Of a stretch of 5,827 nt of DNA, positions 1 through 5,827 are shown in pieces; position 1 is the first letter of the stretch; every line of letters starts with the position of its first letter. The stretch is taken from contig CALBSE010000001.1 in NCBI GenBank assembly GCA_937927725.1, positions 1-5,827 on the forward strand. The letters run 5' to 3'. The notes under the pieces are model-generated. The model was given only the letters and a program-made list of their open reading frames with translations, had not been told where the DNA came from and did not search any database. The translations under genes were made by a program, and so were the position numbers. The stretch is from an uncultured Actinomycetes bacterium. GTDB taxonomy: Bacteria; Actinomycetota; Acidimicrobiia; Acidimicrobiales; Acidimicrobilacustridaceae.

Positions 1-131
1 TCACAAGCCCTGCCGATACGTTCAGCCCGCTGCGTCCGATTGACCTTGCGTTTGCTGAAGACGGTACGCGTTTCCAGGCCTATGCCCGCGCGTTACAGAC
101 CTGCTTTGCGGAAACGACAGTGACGATATGA
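1..131 (+). CDS. recC: RecBCD enzyme subunit RecC, C-terminal fragment (5' end outside window)
   Basis: Only the last 42 codons are visible, read in the frame that starts at base 3 and ends at the TGA at 129-131. The fragment includes the stretch FSPLRPIDLAF and ends in TTVTI. It is too short to show a catalytic or Chi-recognition motif, so the identification rests mainly on context. The frame runs directly into recB with a 4-base ATGA overlap, and recC immediately upstream of recB-recD is the usual order in actinobacteria. The FSPLRP stretch also resembles, from memory, the end of actinobacterial RecC proteins. RecC is the inactivated-helicase scaffold that holds RecB and RecD, splits the DNA strands and scans the 3' strand for Chi. 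The competing frame starting at base 1 is open to a TGA at 121-123, but its translation is arginine-rich and unlike a natural protein. The gene assignment is likely but not proven from these residues alone. Confidence 0.75.
   Translation, partial: TSPADTFSPLRPIDLAFAEDGTRFQAYARALQTCFAETTVTI
128..131 (+). promoter_or_regulatory. recC/recB ATGA overlap, translational coupling site
   Basis: The recB ATG at 128-130 overlaps the recC TGA at 129-131. Upstream there is only a weak purine run (GGAAA at 110-114, 13 bases before the ATG) and no good Shine-Dalgarno. recB translation therefore probably depends on ribosomes finishing recC and re-initiating. The start is well fixed: in the recB frame there is a stop at 56-58 and no ATG, GTG or TTG between it and 128. 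Coupling is inferred from the arrangement. Confidence 0.65.
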
Positions 132-3100
132 GCACCGCTGACGTATTTGAACTCACTGACGCGCTGCCGTCTCGCGAATGGTTGTTGCTCGAGGCCAGTG
201 CGGGAACGGGAAAGACCTATTCACTTACTGCGCTTGTTGCGCGTTATGTGGCTGAAGAAGGCCTGCGCGCTGACGAACTTCTGATGGTGACGTTCACTCG
301 TGCCGCTGCGGCCGAAATGAAGCAGGAAGTTCGCGAGCAATTGCTGCGCGCTCTCAATGCTGTGAACGCTCCTGATTCCGAGAGACTCGATCCGTGGTTG
401 GCCAACCTGCGCGACTGCACGGCCGACGACCTCGTTCTGCGTCGTGAGCGCCTCGAGACGGCAATCTCCAATATCGATTCGGCAACAATTTCGACCATTC
501 ACGGCTTCTTTCAACAAGCACTGGGCGATCTCGGTATTCGTTCCGGCGATGCGCAGACTCCCGCCCCGGCCGAAAGAGATGCTGCTGTTGCCAACAAGGT
601 TCTGCGCGATGTGTTGGTCAATCGGTTTGCCGCAAATGCTCTGGCGCTCGATCCGACAGGCTCCAAAGATCCATCGGGTATTGAGAAAGCGGTAGCGAAA
701 GTCCTGAAGTCGACATCGAGCAACTTGGCGGCTGAACTCGCGCCTGCTCCCGATACATCGACGGCGGGGCAGTGGTCGTCGATCATTCAGGAACTCCGGA
801 AGTTGATCAAAGAAGAACGTGTCGCGCAGGGCGTTGTCGCTTTCGACGACCTGATCGTTGATCTTGTCGACAAGCTCGACGACCCCGCTCTCGGCGAAGA
901 AATCGTCCGTGTGTTGCGATCGCGCTATCGCCTTGTGCTCATCGATGAGTTCCAAGACACCGACACGTTCCAATGGCGTTTATTCTCAAAGGTGTTCGAC
1001 CTGGCTGGGGTTCCCGACGAGTTCCTCGCACTCATCGTGGTGGGCGATCCCAAGCAGGCTATCTACCGGTTCCGCGGCGCCGACATCGATGCCTATCTCA
1101 GGGCCGCAGCAGATCGTTCCATGTCAAAGCGACAAATGACGACGAACTATCGCTCCGATCGGCCACTGGTCGAGGCGCTGAACTCCTGGTTGAACGACGT
1201 GACCTTCGGCGACGAGGAGATTGCCTATGTCCCGGTGACGACACCCGACTCCCATGCCGATGCACGGCTTCTCGGGGGCGGTCAGCCTTTGCAGTTCAGG
1301 TTCCTTGCCAATCCCAACAAAGAGAATGCGCCAAAGGTTCGCGCTGCTCTTTCCATCGACGTTGCCGATCACATCGAGAAGCTGTTGAAGGATGGCAAGA
1401 TCGCGCCGGAGTCGGGCTCAACGGCCGAACCGCGCCCAGTGAAACTCGACGACATCTGCATCCTTGTACGAGGACACGACGATGCCGAGCCCTTGGTTGA
1501 GGAATTGCGCAAGCGCCACATACCTGCGGTTCGGAGCCGTATTGGTTCCGTTCTCGAGTCCGAGGCAATGGAGCAGTTGCGCCTTTTACTCACGGCAATG
1601 GCGAACCCATCCGACGTTCGGCGTGTTCGTGCAGTGCAGCTGAGTTGGTTCGCACCCAATCCGGTGATTGTTGCGCCGGACACCGAAACCACCGAAAGCA
1701 CTGAAACAAAGCAAGACCCAATAGAGGTGCTGCAAACCAAATGCCGGGTTTGGGCCAACGAACTTGAAGCGCGCGGTCTTGTTGGTTGGTACCAGGTGCT
1801 TCGGCTCGACGACGAGGTCATCAAAGAGATCTCTTCCGATTTCGAGGCCGAGCGGCGACTCACCGATCTCGAACACATCATTGAATTACTCAATGGCCAA
1901 CTCGGCGGACGGCGAGCGCCGGTAAGTGCTGTGTTGCGTGCGCTCGATGAACTCAAAGAAACCATGAACACCGAAGCCGAGGCGCAGAAGCGGCGCATCG
2001 ACACCGATCGTGATGTCATCCAAATCACCACAATGCATTCCTCGAAAGGTCTTGAGTACCCGATTGTGCTCATGCCGTTTCCGAAGGGCATCACATCGTC
2101 ATCGGTATCGGTTTACGAGGACGAAGGCGTTCGTTACGTCGACGCTGCACCCAGCATCGCTTGGGTCGATGACGACCTCGATCAAGCGGAACGAAAGCGG
2201 CGGAACCAAATCGAGGCCGAAGGAGACGAGCTTCGTCTTCTGTATGTCGCAGTCACTCGTGCACAGCATCAACTGGTGATTTGGTGGGGCAAAGCTCCGC
2301 GCGACTCCTCACATAAGGGTCCACTGGCGCGCATCCTCTTTGGATCCACCGACGACCTTGAACAAGAAACCAAGGTCGATGACGACGAGGCTTGCGAAGT
2401 TCTTGAAAAGCTCGCCAAGCGCCTCGGTCCGAACGTTTCGTTTAACGAACTCACCAAGTGGGCCGATGATCGTGAATGGGACGCACCCACACCCGACGGC
2501 GTTGGTGTGCTGAAGGCAGAACCGTTCCCCGATCGCACTATCGAGCGCGACGGTTGGTACCGCTGGTCGTATTCCTCGTTGTCGAAGGGTGTTCGGGCAA
2601 ACAACGAGGGAGTTGCTCGCGGTGGCACCGACGAGACTCCTGGCGGGCCCGAACTTGGTGCCGACGGTGAGCCCGAAACCTTTGCTGGCCCGCTGCTCGG
2701 CATGCAGGCAAGTGCCGATTTCGGAACGTTCGTTCACGAGTTGTTCGAAGTCATCGACGTCACCTCACCCGATATCGAGGCCGAGGTGCGCGCCGTCATT
2801 GAAACCTCAGGCCGAGCAGCATCGTTCGATGCCGATCCCGAGGCGTTGGCCCAAGGTCTGTTGTTCGCGATCGATACGCCGCTCGATGCGGCGGCCGACA
2901 GTGCCACGCTTCGATCAATTGGCTCACAGCGACTCAACGAATTGGTATTCCATTTCCCGTTGGCCGATGGCAACTCGCCAGTAACGCCGAGCGCGCTTTT
3001 TGAACTTGCCGCTGCGCACGAGGACGAGCAGTTTTCCGACTACTTCACGTCATTGGCTGCTGGTAATCGCATGCCAGCAATGGCTGGGCTTATGACCGGA

Positions 3101-3484
3101 AGCATCGACTCGGTGATTCGCATCGGCGACGCATCAGACGGCACCTACGGCGTTATCGATTACAAAACCAACCGCCTGCACACACCGGGTGACGTTGCGC
3201 CGATTTCGGCCTATGGCTACGAATCAATGAAACACGCAATGGAACACGGCGACTATCCCTTGCAGATCCTCGTGTACAACGTTGCGCTTCATCGAATGCT
3301 GCAATTGCGTTTGGCTGACTACGACATCGATCGCCACATCGGCGAGACGCATTATTTGTTTGTGCGCGGAATGATCGGCCCCGACACCGTCGTGATCAAC
3401 GGCCAACGCAACGGCGTGTTCGCCTGGCGTCCCTCAAGTGAATTGATTGTGGCGGCAAGCCGATTGCTTGGAGGTCAGTCATGA
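128..3484 (+). CDS. recB: RecBCD enzyme subunit RecB: 3'-5' helicase and nuclease
   Basis: RecB is the motor of RecBCD that moves 3'-5' along one strand at a double-strand break. It also carries the complex's only nuclease and the RecA-loading surface. SF1A (UvrD-like) helicase motifs appear in order: Walker A ASAGTGKT (residues 23-30, Lys29); motif Ia VTFTRAAAAEM (54-64); IHGFF (124-128); motif II LIDEFQDTD (271-279, Asp273/Glu274); motif III VVGDPKQAIYRFRG (304-317); motif IV TNYRSDRP (339-346); motif V MHSSKGLEYP (636-645); motif VI LLYVAVTRAQ (704-713, Arg711). A Gly/Glu/Pro-rich linker (about 824-858) leads to the nuclease, which keeps the GTFVHELFE box with His870, Asp994 in GSID, IDYKTN with Asp1011 and Lys1013, and YPLQ (1043-1046). 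These match the metal-binding and catalytic set of E. coli RecB (H956, D1067, D1080, K1082). At 1118 aa it is slightly shorter than E. coli RecB (1180). A Thr/Glu-rich patch lies at 518-529. No frameshift or missing motif was seen. It overlaps recC and recD by 4 bases each. Confidence 0.97.
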   Translation: MSTADVFELTDALPSREWLLLEASAGTGKTYSLTALVARYVAEEGLRADELLMVTFTRAAAAEMKQEVREQLLRALNAVNAPDSERLDPWLANLRDCTADDLVLRRERLETAISNIDSATISTIHGFFQQALGDLGIRSGDAQTPAPAERDAAVANKVLRDVLVNRFAANALALDPTGSKDPSGIEKAVAKVLKSTSSNLAAELAPAPDTSTAGQWSSIIQELRKLIKEERVAQGVVAFDDLIVDLVDKLDDPALGEEIVRVLRSRYRLVLIDEFQDTDTFQWRLFSKVFDLAGVPDEFLALIVVGDPKQAIYRFRGADIDAYLRAAADRSMSKRQMTTNYRSDRPLVEALNSWLNDVTFGDEEIAYVPVTTPDSHADARLLGGGQPLQFRFLANPNKENAPKVRAALSIDVADHIEKLLKDGKIAPESGSTAEPRPVKLDDICILVRGHDDAEPLVEELRKRHIPAVRSRIGSVLESEAMEQLRLLLTAMANPSDVRRVRAVQLSWFAPNPVIVAPDTETTESTETKQDPIEVLQTKCRVWANELEARGLVGWYQVLRLDDEVIKEISSDFEAERRLTDLEHIIELLNGQLGGRRAPVSAVLRALDELKETMNTEAEAQKRRIDTDRDVIQITTMHSSKGLEYPIVLMPFPKGITSSSVSVYEDEGVRYVDAAPSIAWVDDDLDQAERKRRNQIEAEGDELRLLYVAVTRAQHQLVIWWGKAPRDSSHKGPLARILFGSTDDLEQETKVDDDEACEVLEKLAKRLGPNVSFNELTKWADDREWDAPTPDGVGVLKAEPFPDRTIERDGWYRWSYSSLSKGVRANNEGVARGGTDETPGGPELGADGEPETFAGPLLGMQASADFGTFVHELFEVIDVTSPDIEAEVRAVIETSGRAASFDADPEALAQGLLFAIDTPLDAAADSATLRSIGSQRLNELVFHFPLADGNSPVTPSALFELAAAHEDEQFSDYFTSLAAGNRMPAMAGLMTGSIDSVIRIGDASDGTYGVIDYKTNRLHTPGDVAPISAYGYESMKHAMEHGDYPLQILVYNVALHRMLQLRLADYDIDRHIGETHYLFVRGMIGPDTVVINGQRNGVFAWRPSSELIVAASRLLGGQS
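3470..3474 (+). promoter_or_regulatory. Shine-Dalgarno of recD (GGAGG)
   Basis: A consensus GGAGG inside the last codons of recB lies 6 bases before the ATG at 3481. This spacing favours 3481 over the second in-frame ATG at 3487, which would be 12 bases away. The 3481 ATG also overlaps the recB TGA at 3482-3484. recD therefore has both a coupling overlap and a strong independent ribosome binding site, unlike recB. Confidence 0.8.
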
Positions 3485-5310
3485 CCATGCCAATCAACAT
3501 CCTCGAACCATTGCGCTTCGACCCCGTGACCGACACCGGTCTTCTAACCAACGCAGACATCCTCACCGCTGAAATGCTGGCTCGTCGCGCCAATTGCACC
3601 GACGAAACCGTGCTCCTGGCTCTGGCGTTGGCGGTGTGGGCGCATCGTAACGGTCACGCTTGTCTCAATCTCGATACGTTGACCGAAGATCTTGGCCGCG
3701 CCGTTTCTCGTTCAGGCCAAGAGTGGGACCTACCCAAGATCCCGACCTCGAAACAATTCGACAAGGCATTGCGCGCATCACCGCTGGTGCGAGTGCTTGA
3801 TGCGCCGGGAACATCGGCAGAGGCGTTGGCCGATACTCGGCCGTTAGTGCTGATTGAGAACCGTTTCAGCTCACAGCGACAATTCGCTGACGAGGTGATG
3901 GTGGCCGAATCGGTGCGCGCGCTCATCGATCGTTCCGACGATGTCACTACGCCTGCGGCGCTCGCCCTCATCGATCGCGAACTCGAAGTGTCAGACGACG
4001 ACGCTCGTCAGAACGAATTGGCCAAATCGGTGCTCGCTCGTTCATTCAATGTGCTCACCGGCGGCCCAGGAACGGGCAAGACCTACACACTTACCCGCTG
4101 TTTGTTGGCCTTTTTGGTGGCTGCTGAAGAGCAGGGGGTCGACGTGTCTGTGGGCGTTGGCGCACCCACGGCGAAGGCCGCAACACGGGCGAAAGAACTT
4201 CTCACTGAGTTTGCCAATGACATCGAGAAGAGCGAGAACCGCCCGTCCGATGCGGTCTTAGCTCAATTGCGTTCGATCAAGCCGACAACCATTCATGGTC
4301 TGCTTGGCACGAAGCGCGGCCTGAAAACACGCTTTGCCCACGACGGGGCTCGTCCGCTGAATCACGATCTTGTGATCATCGACGAAACTTCGATGGTGCC
4401 GCTTCAGCTCATGGCGCGGTTGCTCGAAGCACTGGGGTCGCGATCACGACTGCTGTTAGTGGGCGACCACGCCCAGCTTGAAAGCGTTGAGTCTGGCTCA
4501 GTGCTGCGCGACCTCGTTTCTTCCGCAGGATTGCTCGACGGAAGCGTGTTCGAACTTCAGAAGGTTCGGCGTATCACCGGAGATAATCCGATTGCGAACG
4601 TCGCACCAATGATCCGAAAGGGCGAGGCGGAGAACGCGCTTGCCGCAATCCGGACGTCAGCTCCGCAACTCAGGTTTGTGGAAACCGCGGTGGGCGCAAA
4701 GCCGGCGAGTTCGGTAATCGATGCGTTGATCAGCACCTATCGCGAAGTTCGCGATCTTGCTCGCTCTACCGAGTCAGCTGATCACGCAAACGCGTTGGAA
4801 AAGATTGCGGGAAGTCGATTGCTCTGTGGCATGCGCCGTGGTCCCCTGGGTATCGATCAGTGGAACGACGTCATCGATCGTCGTCTGCAGTTGCGATCCG
4901 GAGATCTGATGGTTCCTGGTCGCGTGTTGCTGGTCACGGTGAACTCACCGCGAGTCGATCTTGTCAATGGCGAAATTGGCGTTGTGGTTGAAACTGACGA
5001 CGGCCCCAAGGTGTACTTCCGCACCGATGACGAGCCCCGTTACGTTTCCCCGGTGGATCTTCCGCCAGTCGAGCGGGCGTTCGCGATGACCGTTCATAAG
5101 AGTCAGGGATCGGAATACAAAGAACTTGTTGTGCTGATGCTGCCGAATGCTGGCTCACCGCTGCTCACTCGCGAACTCCTCTACACCGGCCTTACGCGAG
5201 CAGGCGGCGATGCAGTTGTTGTGGGTTCAGCAGAAGCATTGACGAGCGCGGTGAACAACCCTTCCGTTCGGGTGTCGGGTCTTGCATCGCTTCTTGCGCA
5301 CGCTCAGTAG
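3481..5310 (+). CDS. recD: RecBCD enzyme subunit RecD: 5'-3' helicase
   Basis: RecD is the SF1B motor that runs 5'-3' on the strand opposite RecB, giving RecBCD its bipolar, fast unwinding. At 609 aa it is almost exactly the length of E. coli RecD (608). The N-terminal part (about 1-165), expected to dock on RecC, includes FSSQRQFADEVMVAESV, which aligns with the conserved region after the RecD N-terminus. Helicase motifs follow: Walker A TGGPGTGKT (193-201, Lys200); motif Ia APTAKAATR (228-236, with Ala where the family often has Gly, as in APTGKAA); TTIHGLLG (269-276); motif II IDETSMV (300-306, Asp301/Glu302); motif III LVGDHAQLESV (326-336); LQKVRR (about 359-364); LLCGMRRGPLG; VNSPRVDLVNGEIG (487-500); motif V MTVHKSQGSEY (536-546); and motif VI LLYTGLTRA (566-574, Arg573). 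The C-terminal SGLASLL matches the typical RecD ending. The start is fixed by GGAGG at 3470-3474 and the ATGA overlap with recB. All ATPase residues are present, so an active motor is expected. A lone RecD2-type enzyme is unlikely because of the length and the recB neighbour. Confidence 0.97.
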   Translation: MTMPINILEPLRFDPVTDTGLLTNADILTAEMLARRANCTDETVLLALALAVWAHRNGHACLNLDTLTEDLGRAVSRSGQEWDLPKIPTSKQFDKALRASPLVRVLDAPGTSAEALADTRPLVLIENRFSSQRQFADEVMVAESVRALIDRSDDVTTPAALALIDRELEVSDDDARQNELAKSVLARSFNVLTGGPGTGKTYTLTRCLLAFLVAAEEQGVDVSVGVGAPTAKAATRAKELLTEFANDIEKSENRPSDAVLAQLRSIKPTTIHGLLGTKRGLKTRFAHDGARPLNHDLVIIDETSMVPLQLMARLLEALGSRSRLLLVGDHAQLESVESGSVLRDLVSSAGLLDGSVFELQKVRRITGDNPIANVAPMIRKGEAENALAAIRTSAPQLRFVETAVGAKPASSVIDALISTYREVRDLARSTESADHANALEKIAGSRLLCGMRRGPLGIDQWNDVIDRRLQLRSGDLMVPGRVLLVTVNSPRVDLVNGEIGVVVETDDGPKVYFRTDDEPRYVSPVDLPPVERAFAMTVHKSQGSEYKELVVLMLPNAGSPLLTRELLYTGLTRAGGDAVVVGSAEALTSAVNNPSVRVSGLASLLAHAQ

Positions 5311-5319
5311 CGAGTGCGC
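5296..5319. terminator. Stem-loop at the recD 3' end, possible bidirectional terminator
   Basis: GCGCAC (5296-5301) is complementary to GTGCGC (5314-5319), and GCT (5302-5304) pairs with AGC (5309-5311). This leaves a CAGT loop (5305-5308) and a two-base GA bulge (5312-5313): nine pairs in all. It spans the recD TAG (5308-5310) and lies 2 bases before the end of the convergent gene. Neither strand shows a T-rich run after the stem, so it is not a classical intrinsic terminator. It could still act as a U-less terminator, an mRNA end stabiliser, or be chance in GC-rich coding DNA. Confidence 0.4.
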
Positions 5320-5321
5320 GA

Positions 5322-5827
5322 TTACAAAACGCTGACGACCTCGTTGTAGTCGAGGCGGGGGAGGCGCGGTCCGTAGGCGTCCTCGGCGGGCTTGCCGATC
5401 AACACCACGCAGATGCATTTCAGATCTGAATCGGCGAATAGATCGGCGTCGAGACCGGGACGGTCGAGACCAAGCATCGGGCACGCATCGAGGCCGATGG
5501 CGCGAATGCCCAGTACGAAATAGCCAGCCTGCATCCATGCCTGGCTGTCAGCAATCGGTTCGCGGAAATCATCGTTCTCGTACATCTGGGCCATGAACGG
5601 AACATCGGGGAAGATGCGCTCGATGTGACGGTTGAACTTCATGTCAGCGGCGAGCACAGCAATAAGCGGTGCACTCGCAGTCTTCTCTGCGTTATTGGGC
5701 AACATGTGGTTGACGACTCGTTCCCGAGCATCGTCCGAACGCGCAAGCACAATGCGCATCGGTTGCGAGTTTGTCATCGTCGGGCCCCACTTGATGAGGT
5801 CGTAGATGGCCGCAACCTGTTCGTCGG
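5322..5827 (-). CDS. Nitroreductase-family FMN oxidoreductase, RutE/malonic semialdehyde reductase-like (5' end outside window)
   Basis: The visible 167 residues run from the right edge to the TAA at 5324-5322. The frame stays open to the edge, so the Met at 5777-5775 is internal and about 30 N-terminal residues are probably missing (E. coli RutE has 196 aa). Recognisable features, numbered from the first visible residue, are [16 protein letters not shown] (1-16) with TNSQP (18-22), matching KWGPTSANCSP of RutE and the FMN-binding start of the nitroreductase fold. Then come [28 protein letters not shown], matching [28 protein letters not shown]; and the C-terminal [11 protein letters not shown]-type ending (here [11 protein letters not shown]). 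RutE reduces malonic semialdehyde to 3-hydroxypropionate in pyrimidine breakdown, and the same subfamily includes general NAD(P)H-dependent FMN nitroreductases. Family membership is clear; the substrate is inferred from remembered similarity. It is convergent with recD, with 11 bases between the stop codons. No other rut gene is visible, so its pathway cannot be confirmed. A cytosolic protein is expected. Confidence 0.88.
   Translation of the reverse strand, partial: [167 protein letters not shown]

Noticed and set aside
1..123. Alternative reading of the left edge, in the frame starting at base 1
   Set aside because: It is open to TGA at 121-123 but its translation is dominated by Arg, Pro and Leu. 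The frame ending at 129-131 gives a normal composition and the typical ATGA overlap with recB.
916..923. GCGATCGC palindrome, the HIP1 motif of cyanobacteria
   Set aside because: I saw a single copy in the window. HIP1 enrichment would need many copies, so it is not evidence for a cyanobacterial host.
221..973. Open frame of 250 codons on the - strand inside recB
   Set aside because: It is antisense to the Walker A to motif II region. The translation is Arg/Cys-rich with no family resemblance and no ribosome site was noticed.
973..1500. Open frame of 175 codons on the + strand in another frame of recB
   Set aside because: It overlaps helicase motifs III and IV of recB. The protein is very Arg-rich and of unnatural composition, so it is a shadow frame.
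1369..2094. Open frame of 241 codons on the - strand inside recB
   Set aside because: It lies wholly antisense to the motif-bearing helicase region of recB. Its translation is Ser/Arg-rich with no recognisable domain, as expected from the codon bias of the opposite strand.
3326..4880. Repeated octamer ATCGATCG at 3326, 3925, 3970 and 4873
   Set aside because: It occurs more often than chance, but all four copies are in the same codon phase and encode Ile-Asp-Arg in recB or recD. Codon preference explains them without a DNA motif such as Chi.
5311..5321. Possible promoter or small RNA between recD and the convergent gene
   Set aside because: The gap is only 11 bases between two stop codons, with no room for promoter elements or an RNA gene.

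Overview
The window is a bacterial chromosomal segment carrying the 3' part of a recombination-repair operon in the order recC (3' end only), recB, recD, all on the + strand. A convergent gene on the - strand, for a RutE-like nitroreductase-family flavoprotein, is cut off by the right edge. Coding density is almost complete. The only non-coding DNA is an 11-base gap between recD and the convergent gene.

By eye the base composition is moderately GC-rich. The uninterrupted recC-recB-recD order lacks the ptrA gene that separates recC from recB in enterobacteria. RecB has a mycobacterial-like TFTRAA form of motif Ia, where E. coli has TFTEAA. Together these hint at an actinobacterium of moderate GC, perhaps Acidimicrobiia-like. 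This is an inference from organisation and general protein flavour and was not tested by a search.

Layout: 1-131 is the recC C-terminus. 128-3484 is recB, complete at 1118 aa with a full set of superfamily 1 helicase motifs and an intact C-terminal nuclease. 3481-5310 is recD, complete at 609 aa with all visible SF1 motifs intact. A stem-loop at 5296-5319 spans the recD stop codon. 5322-5827 is the - strand nitroreductase. Both junctions inside the operon are 4-base ATGA overlaps, so translation of the three subunits is probably coupled. recD also has a strong, well-placed GGAGG.

Together RecB (3'-5' helicase plus nuclease), RecC (scaffold and Chi recognition, mostly outside the window) and RecD (5'-3' helicase) would form the RecBCD (exonuclease V) complex. 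That complex processes double-strand DNA ends, loads RecA and degrades unprotected linear DNA, including phage DNA. The nitroreductase has no evident link to this role. I found no mobile element, RNA gene, CRISPR array or undescribed system; this looks like an ordinary housekeeping region with a few modest points of interest.
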